From positions 1-10,176 of the forward strand of contig JAZNRO010000038.1 of assembly GCA_045590715.1 (NCBI GenBank): a DNA stretch of 10,176 nucleotides, read 5' to 3'. Positions 5,563 through 10,176 of the stretch are shown here, in pieces. The number at the start of each line of letters is the position of its first letter. The first letter of the stretch is position 1. This DNA is from RGIG5579 sp045590715 (GTDB lineage: Bacteria; Bacillota; Clostridia; Oscillospirales; SIG627). The translations under genes were made by a program, and so were the position numbers. The notes below the pieces were generated by a model. That model was given only the letters and a program-made list of their open reading frames with translations. It did not search any database and was not told the origin of the DNA.

Positions 5563-7011
5563 ATGGCAAATAAAGAAAAGAACGGACTTTTGGAAGAGAT
5601 CACCCCCATGGACGTGGATTTCGCCAAATGGTACACCGATATTTGTAAAAAAGCAGAACTGGTAGAATATACCAGCGTCAAAGGCTGTATGGTCATCCGT
5701 CCCTACGGCTACGCTATTTGGGAGAACATTCAGAAGCTTCTGGACGGTTATTTTAAAGCCACCGGCCACGAAAACGTATGTATGCCCATGTTCATTCCCG
5801 AATCCCTTCTCCAGAAGGAAAAGGACCACGTAGAGGGCTTTGCCCCGGAAGTTGCCTGGGTAACCCACGGCGGCTCGGAAGAACTGGAAGACCGCCTGTG
5901 CGTTCGTCCCACCTCCGAAACCCTTTTCTGTGAGCACTACTCCAATATCATTCATTCCTACCGTGACCTTCCCAAGCTCTATAACCAGTGGGTAAGCGTG
6001 GTACGCTGGGAAAAGACCACCCGTCCCTTCCTTCGCAGCCGCGAATTTTTGTGGCAGGAAGGCCATACCATCCACGAAACGGCAGAAGAGGCCATCATTG
6101 AGACCGAAAAGATGTTGAATATCTATGCCGATTTCTGTGAAAAAGATCTGGCCATGCCGGTAGTAAAAGGCAAAAAGACCGAAAGCGATAAATTCGCCGG
6201 CGCCGTTTCTACCTACGCCATCGAAGCGCTCATGCACGACGGCAAAGCACTGCAGGCCGGTACCAGCCACTACTTCGGCGACGGCTTTGCCAAGGCCTTT
6301 GATATTGAATTTACCTCCAGAGAAAATAAGAGAGAATTTCCCCATCAGACCTCTTGGGGCGTTACCACCCGTCTGATCGGTGCCATCATTATGACCCACG
6401 GCGATAATAAGGGTCTGGTTCTTCCCCCCAAGGTAGCACCCATCCAGGCCATCATCATTCCCGTTGCCCAGCATAAGGAAGGCGTTCTGGAAAACGCCAC
6501 CAAGCTTCGCGATAAACTGGCCGCAAGCTTTAAAGTAAAGATGGACGACTCCCAGAACTCTCCCGGATGGAAATTTGCCGAGTATGAAATGAAGGGTGTT
6601 CCCGTTCGTATCGAGCTTGGCCCCCGCGATATTGAAAACGGCGTTTGCGTTCTCTGTCTTCGTCACAACGGCGAAAAGAGAGTGGTAAAGCTTTCCGACA
6701 TTGAAAAAGAACTGAAGAAGGCTCTGGAAGACGTCAACACCGGCCTTTACGAAAAGGCTCTTCAGAACAGAGAAAATAAAACCTATACCTGCGAGACCCT
6801 GGACGAGATTTCCTCTTCCCTTGCGGAAAAGGGCACCGGCTTTATCCGTGCCCTTTGGTGCGGCGACGAGGAATGTGAAGACAAGGTAAAAGAAGTGACC
6901 GGTGTAGGAAGCCGCTGTATGCCTCTGGACCAGCAGGAAAATATCAGCGGAAAATGCGTTTGCTGCGGAAAAGAAGCAAAGCATATGGTTCTTTGGGGCA
7001 TTGCCTATTAA
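5563..7011 (+). CDS. proS: Prolyl-tRNA synthetase, short archaeal/eukaryotic-like type
   Basis: This 482-residue class II synthetase charges tRNA-Pro with proline in the cytosol. RPTSET (115-120) binds the amino acid and ATP, RWE and the adjoining RSREFLWQEGHT (148-169) form motif 2, and HQTSWGVTTR with GD (261-281) forms motif 3. The anticodon-binding domain covers about 290-400. The C-terminal zinc-binding domain is visible: Cys433, Cys438, Cys465 and Cys468 have the spacing of the Thermus thermophilus enzyme, and the chain ends in Tyr, as is usual for this type. There is no insertion (editing) domain between motifs 2 and 3, unlike the E. coli type of about 570 residues. AAGGA lies at 5551-5555, seven bases before the ATG. 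The 26-base gap from the previous gene has no terminator and no room for a T-box leader. Confidence 0.95.
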   Translation: MANKEKNGLLEEITPMDVDFAKWYTDICKKAELVEYTSVKGCMVIRPYGYAIWENIQKLLDGYFKATGHENVCMPMFIPESLLQKEKDHVEGFAPEVAWVTHGGSEELEDRLCVRPTSETLFCEHYSNIIHSYRDLPKLYNQWVSVVRWEKTTRPFLRSREFLWQEGHTIHETAEEAIIETEKMLNIYADFCEKDLAMPVVKGKKTESDKFAGAVSTYAIEALMHDGKALQAGTSHYFGDGFAKAFDIEFTSRENKREFPHQTSWGVTTRLIGAIIMTHGDNKGLVLPPKVAPIQAIIIPVAQHKEGVLENATKLRDKLAASFKVKMDDSQNSPGWKFAEYEMKGVPVRIELGPRDIENGVCVLCLRHNGEKRVVKLSDIEKELKKALEDVNTGLYEKALQNRENKTYTCETLDEISSSLAEKGTGFIRALWCGDEECEDKVKEVTGVGSRCMPLDQQENISGKCVCCGKEAKHMVLWGIAY

Positions 7012-7020
7012 GGAGAAACG

Positions 7021-7914
7021 ATGAAAGACCGTATCTTAAAATTAAAGAAAGAAAAAAACGCGCTGATTCTGGCCCATTACTACGCTCCCCTTGAGATCTG
7101 GGAAATGGCAGACGCGGTAGGCGATAGCCTGGAGCTTTCCAAAAAAGCCGCCGTGGCAGAAGAAAAGCTCATCGTCTTCTGTGGCGTACGCTTCATGGCA
7201 GAATCCGCAAAGATCTTAAATCCCAAGAAAAAAGTACTCCTTCCCGTAGCCGATGCAGGCTGTCCTATGGCAGATATGATCGAAGCGGAAAAGTTGAAGG
7301 AATTAAAGAAAGAGCATCCCGAAGCCGCGGTGATCTGCTACGTGAATTCCTCTGCCGAGGTAAAGGCGGAAAGTACCATCTGCTGTACCTCTTCCAACGC
7401 GGTAAAGGTAGCCGGCACCATTGAAAACAAAGAGATCATTTTCGTTCCGGATAAGAACCTGGGCGCCCACGTGGCTTCCCACTACCCGGAAAAGACCTTT
7501 TATTTCATTGACGGCTACTGCCCCATTCACAACGCTTGTACCGTAGAGGACTTAAAGAAAGCCAAAGAAAAGCATCCCGGTGCCCTTATTGCCGCCCATC
7601 CTGAATGTGGCGAAGGCACGTCGAAAATTGCCGACTTCGTTGGTTCTACCTCCGGTATTTTAGATTTCTGCCGGAAAAGCAATGCCAAAGAATTTATCAT
7701 CGGCACGGAAATCGAGATCGTTCGTGCTCTGCAGAAGGAACTTCCCGAAAAGACCTTCTTTGAGGCAAAAGAAGACTTTGTTTGCGCCGATATGAAGAAG
7801 AATACCTTATCCACTCTGCTTTCCGCTCTGGAAGAAGAAAAAGAAGAGATCCTTCTCCCGGAAGAAACTCTGGTGAAAGCCAAAAAATCCCTGGAGAATA
7901 TGATCAAACTTTAA
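7021..7914 (+). CDS. nadA: Quinolinate synthase
   Basis: A 297-residue protein of the compact NadA type. It condenses iminoaspartate, made by NadB, with dihydroxyacetone phosphate to give quinolinate, using a [4Fe-4S] cluster. The three cluster ligands are visible at near-canonical spacing: Cys81 (DAGCPMADM), Cys167 (DGYCPIH) and Cys255 (CADMKKNTL). HYYAP (19-23), the VNSSAEVKAESTICCTSSNA region (108-127), AHPEC (192-196) and GST-SG (208-212) are further signature segments. Cys54 and Cys121-Cys122 are extra cysteines. The ribosome binding site AGGAGA overlaps the proS stop region and the gap is nine bases, so it is co-transcribed with proS and followed by nadB after twelve bases. Confidence 0.96.
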   Translation: MKDRILKLKKEKNALILAHYYAPLEIWEMADAVGDSLELSKKAAVAEEKLIVFCGVRFMAESAKILNPKKKVLLPVADAGCPMADMIEAEKLKELKKEHPEAAVICYVNSSAEVKAESTICCTSSNAVKVAGTIENKEIIFVPDKNLGAHVASHYPEKTFYFIDGYCPIHNACTVEDLKKAKEKHPGALIAAHPECGEGTSKIADFVGSTSGILDFCRKSNAKEFIIGTEIEIVRALQKELPEKTFFEAKEDFVCADMKKNTLSTLLSALEEEKEEILLPEETLVKAKKSLENMIKL

Positions 7915-7926
7915 AAAGAGGATATT

Positions 7927-9477
7927 ATGCGTAGATATATTTATCCCGGCACCACTGCCCTTTCCCGTCTGCCCCGTGAAGATTTTGACGTGGTCATCGT
8001 AGGAAGCGGCGTTGCCGGCCTCTATGCCGCCTTGAATCTGAAGGAAGAAGACAAAGTTGCCATTCTGACCAAGGCACAGCTGGAAGAAACCAGTTCCTGG
8101 CAGGCCCAGGGCGGGATTGCCGCCGTACTGGACGAGGACGATTGCTTCCGGCTTCATATGGAAGATACCATTACCGCCGGCGCCGGCCTTTGCAAAGAGG
8201 AAGCGGTGCAGGTGCTGGTAGAAGAAGGCCCTGAAGCCATTCGCACCCTGGAAGAATGGAAGGTCCCCTTTGACTACAATGAATCCGGCAGACTGATTTT
8301 AGGCCGGGAAGGCGGTCACAGACTGCGCCGCATCGCCCATTGCGACGGGGATGCCACCGGCAGAGAAACCACCAAGCGTCTGGGCGAAATTATTATGGGC
8401 AAAAAGAATATTACGCCCTTCTTCCGCCACCTGATGACCGACATTGCCACCGATGAAAAAGGGGTATGCGGTGTCATCGTTTACGACGAAGAATATCGCA
8501 CCTGGCGTTATTTTGCCACCCGCCACGTAATTTTAGCCACCGGCGGAATCGGGCAGCTCTATACCCATACCACCAATCCCAAGGGAGCGGTAGGGGACGG
8601 GATGGCCGCGGCCATCCGCGCCGGTGCCAAAACGGAAAATATGGAAATGGTCCAGTTCCACCCCACCACCTTAATGGCCGGGGAAACCGACGGCAGACTC
8701 TTTCTCATTTCCGAAGCCGTAAGAGGCGAAGGCGCCATTTTGCGCAACGGCCGGGGAGAAAAATTTATGGCAAACAAGCATCCCATGAAGGATCTTGCCC
8801 CCCGTGATATCGTAACCAGAAACATTTTGAAAGAACTGCGCCGTACGGGAGAAGACCGGGTTTGGCTGGACTGCTCCAATATGACCAGAGAATTTTTCTT
8901 AAAGCGCTTCCCCAATATTTCAAAAAGATGCGAGGAAATGGGCATCGAGCTGACAAGGGATTATATTCCCATTCACCCCGCCCAGCACTACTTTATGGGC
9001 GGTATCGCCACGGATCTTGATGGCAGAACCAGTGTCAAGGGTCTGTTTGCCTGCGGAGAAGTCAGCTGTACCGGTGTTCACGGCGCCAACCGCCTTGCCT
9101 CCAACTCCATGCTGGAGTGCCTGGTATTCGGTAATCGCTGTGCCCGTACCATTGACCGGGAAATGACGGACGAAAAAGGAACTCTTCCCGCCGAAGAACC
9201 GGAAAGCAGAGGGGTTTCCCTCTCTTCCGAAGAGATCCGCCGGGACCGTCAGAAACTGCGCAAAGCCCTGTCCCACGCCTTCGGCGCGGTGAGACGGGAG
9301 GAAGAAATGCAGTACGGTCTTTCCATTCTCTCTTCCCTTCACGAAAAATATCTTCACGTTTCCTGCCAGGATCCCGCCTCGGTGGAAATGTGTAATATGA
9401 CCCTTGTGGCCCTTTGTATCGCAAAGGCGGCAGTAGAGAGAAAAGAAAGCATCGGCGCCCACTATATCGAAGCCTAA
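7927..9477 (+). CDS. nadB: L-aspartate oxidase
   Basis: A 516-residue flavoenzyme that oxidises L-aspartate to iminoaspartate, the first step of NAD synthesis, with oxygen or fumarate as acceptor; fumarate is likely if the host is anaerobic. VVIVGSGVAGLYAAL (22-36) is the FAD-binding motif. SSWQAQGGIAAV (56-67) and REGGHRLRRI with HCDGDATG (127-145) are succinate dehydrogenase/NadB family blocks. Catalytic and substrate residues at family positions are His245 (QFHPTT), Arg293 (PRDIVTR), His354 (QHYFMGG) and Arg389 (GANRLASNS). The C-terminal helical domain covers about 430-516. The ribosome binding site AGAGGA (7917-7922) is only four bases from the ATG, closer than ideal. The N-terminus gives the normal 20-residue lead into the FAD motif. 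Confidence 0.96.
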   Translation: MRRYIYPGTTALSRLPREDFDVVIVGSGVAGLYAALNLKEEDKVAILTKAQLEETSSWQAQGGIAAVLDEDDCFRLHMEDTITAGAGLCKEEAVQVLVEEGPEAIRTLEEWKVPFDYNESGRLILGREGGHRLRRIAHCDGDATGRETTKRLGEIIMGKKNITPFFRHLMTDIATDEKGVCGVIVYDEEYRTWRYFATRHVILATGGIGQLYTHTTNPKGAVGDGMAAAIRAGAKTENMEMVQFHPTTLMAGETDGRLFLISEAVRGEGAILRNGRGEKFMANKHPMKDLAPRDIVTRNILKELRRTGEDRVWLDCSNMTREFFLKRFPNISKRCEEMGIELTRDYIPIHPAQHYFMGGIATDLDGRTSVKGLFACGEVSCTGVHGANRLASNSMLECLVFGNRCARTIDREMTDEKGTLPAEEPESRGVSLSSEEIRRDRQKLRKALSHAFGAVRREEEMQYGLSILSSLHEKYLHVSCQDPASVEMCNMTLVALCIAKAAVERKESIGAHYIEA

Positions 9478-9489
9478 AAGGAGAAAGAT

Positions 9490-10176
9490 ATGTTTGACTT
9501 AAATTTAAAAGACCTAATTGAAAAATCCTTAAAAGAAGACGTAGGAACCGGTGATATCACCACCCTTTCCACCATCCCTGCCGATAAAACCATCACCGGC
9601 CGCTACATTGCCAAAGAAGACGGTATCCTTTGCGGTATGGACGTGGTAAAGAGCGTTTTTGATTTTATTGATACCTCTATTACCTTAACGGTGCTGAAAA
9701 ATGACGGCGATAAGATCAAAAAGGGCGATATTATCGCTACCGTAGAAGGCAATGCCAGATCCATTCTCACCGGCGAACGCCTGGGTCTGAACCTTCTTCA
9801 GCATATGTCCGGCATCGCCACCAGAACCAGAGAAGCCGTTGAAAAAGTAAAGGGCACCGGCGCAAAAATTGCCGACACCCGTAAAACCACGCCCGGTCTC
9901 AGAGTTCTGGAAAAATACGCCGTTCGTATCGGCGACGGCAGCAACCACCGTTTCAACCTGGCCGACGGCGTTCTCATCAAAGACAACCACATTGAAGCCG
10001 CAGGCGGTATTACCGAAGCGGTTACCATGGCAAGAAAGAACATTCCCCATACCCTGAAGATCGAGGTAGAGGTAGAAACCTTCGACCAGCTCAAGGAAGC
10101 ACTTTCCGCCGGAGCAGATATCATTATGCTGGATAATATGACAAACGAAGAAATGAAAAAAGCCGTTGAGATCGTA
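9490..10176 (+). CDS. nadC: Quinolinate (nicotinate-nucleotide) phosphoribosyltransferase, partial
   Basis: The first 229 residues of a protein normally about 275-285 long; the rest is beyond the right edge. It converts quinolinate and PRPP to nicotinate mononucleotide, CO2 and pyrophosphate. Visible are LKEDVGTGDITT (14-25), ARSILTGERLGLNLLQHMSGIAT (89-111), the substrate-binding TRKTTPGLR (130-138), NHR (152-154), KDNHI (164-168), EVEVE (192-196) and MLDN (213-216). The loop before NHR reads Gly148-Asp149-Gly150 where many NadC proteins have three glycines. The start has an AAAGGAG site at 9477-9483. It is twelve bases after the nadB stop, completing the nadA-nadB-nadC order. Confidence 0.95.
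   Translation, partial: MFDLNLKDLIEKSLKEDVGTGDITTLSTIPADKTITGRYIAKEDGILCGMDVVKSVFDFIDTSITLTVLKNDGDKIKKGDIIATVEGNARSILTGERLGLNLLQHMSGIATRTREAVEKVKGTGAKIADTRKTTPGLRVLEKYAVRIGDGSNHRFNLADGVLIKDNHIEAAGGITEAVTMARKNIPHTLKIEVEVETFDQLKEALSAGADIIMLDNMTNEEMKKAVEIV

Noticed and set aside
5416..6984. A 522-codon open frame on the minus strand opposite proS and the end of the DUF2344 gene
   Set aside because: It lies antisense to a clear prolyl-tRNA synthetase, has no recognisable domain, and its length is explained by strong codon bias in the gene it mirrors.
1..10176. Defence system, mobile element, CRISPR array or other novel multi-gene system
   Set aside because: No direct-repeat array, transposase, integrase or nuclease-type gene is seen; nearly all the DNA is taken up by recognisable core-type genes.

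Overview
The window looks like chromosomal DNA of a Firmicute, most likely a member of the Clostridia (Lachnospiraceae or a relative; the family-level guess is weak). The reasons are GGAGG-type ribosome binding sites, sigma-A style promoters, an HPr-like protein that keeps the regulatory Ser but lacks the catalytic His, a DUF3343/class V aminotransferase pair, a short archaeal/eukaryotic-type prolyl-tRNA synthetase with a C-terminal zinc site, a nadA-nadB-nadC operon, and a lipoprotein with a CE2-like domain. GC content is near half by eye. I see no insertion sequence, phage gene, CRISPR array, tRNA or rRNA.

Layout. (1) Bases 1-685, minus strand: the N-terminal 228 residues of a lipoprotein that runs off the left edge. 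It has a carbohydrate-esterase-2-like beta-sandwich followed by the start of a GDSL/SGNH domain, and the nucleophile position reads Gly instead of Ser. (2) Bases 921-2267, plus strand: a two-gene unit of a DUF3343 protein (putative Se/S carrier-like) and a cysteine-desulfurase-family PLP enzyme, with the stop and start codons abutting. It ends at a hairpin that serves as a bidirectional terminator. (3) Bases 2310-3435, minus strand: an HPr-like gene followed by a YegS/BmrU-type lipid kinase gene, transcribed from a perfect TTGACA-17 bp-TATAAT promoter. (4) Bases 3624-10176, plus strand: six tightly packed genes, namely an HI0933/BaiN-like flavoprotein, a TIGR03936/DUF2344 protein, proS, nadA, nadB and nadC (cut by the right edge). 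A promoter lies just upstream, and no terminator is visible between any of them.

How the genes work together. NadB oxidises L-aspartate to iminoaspartate, NadA condenses this with dihydroxyacetone phosphate to quinolinate, and NadC converts quinolinate to nicotinate mononucleotide, so the right half carries de novo NAD synthesis. NadA needs a [4Fe-4S] cluster. The cysteine-desulfurase-like gene in the window is in a separate unit, so a link to NadA is only a possibility. ProS and the two genes before it have no obvious pathway link to NAD synthesis beyond likely co-transcription.

Most of the window is ordinary core metabolism. The items most worth following are the Gly-for-Ser lipoprotein, the His-less HPr-like protein next to a lipid kinase, the DUF3343/desulfurase pair, and the TIGR03936 protein without its usual radical SAM partner.
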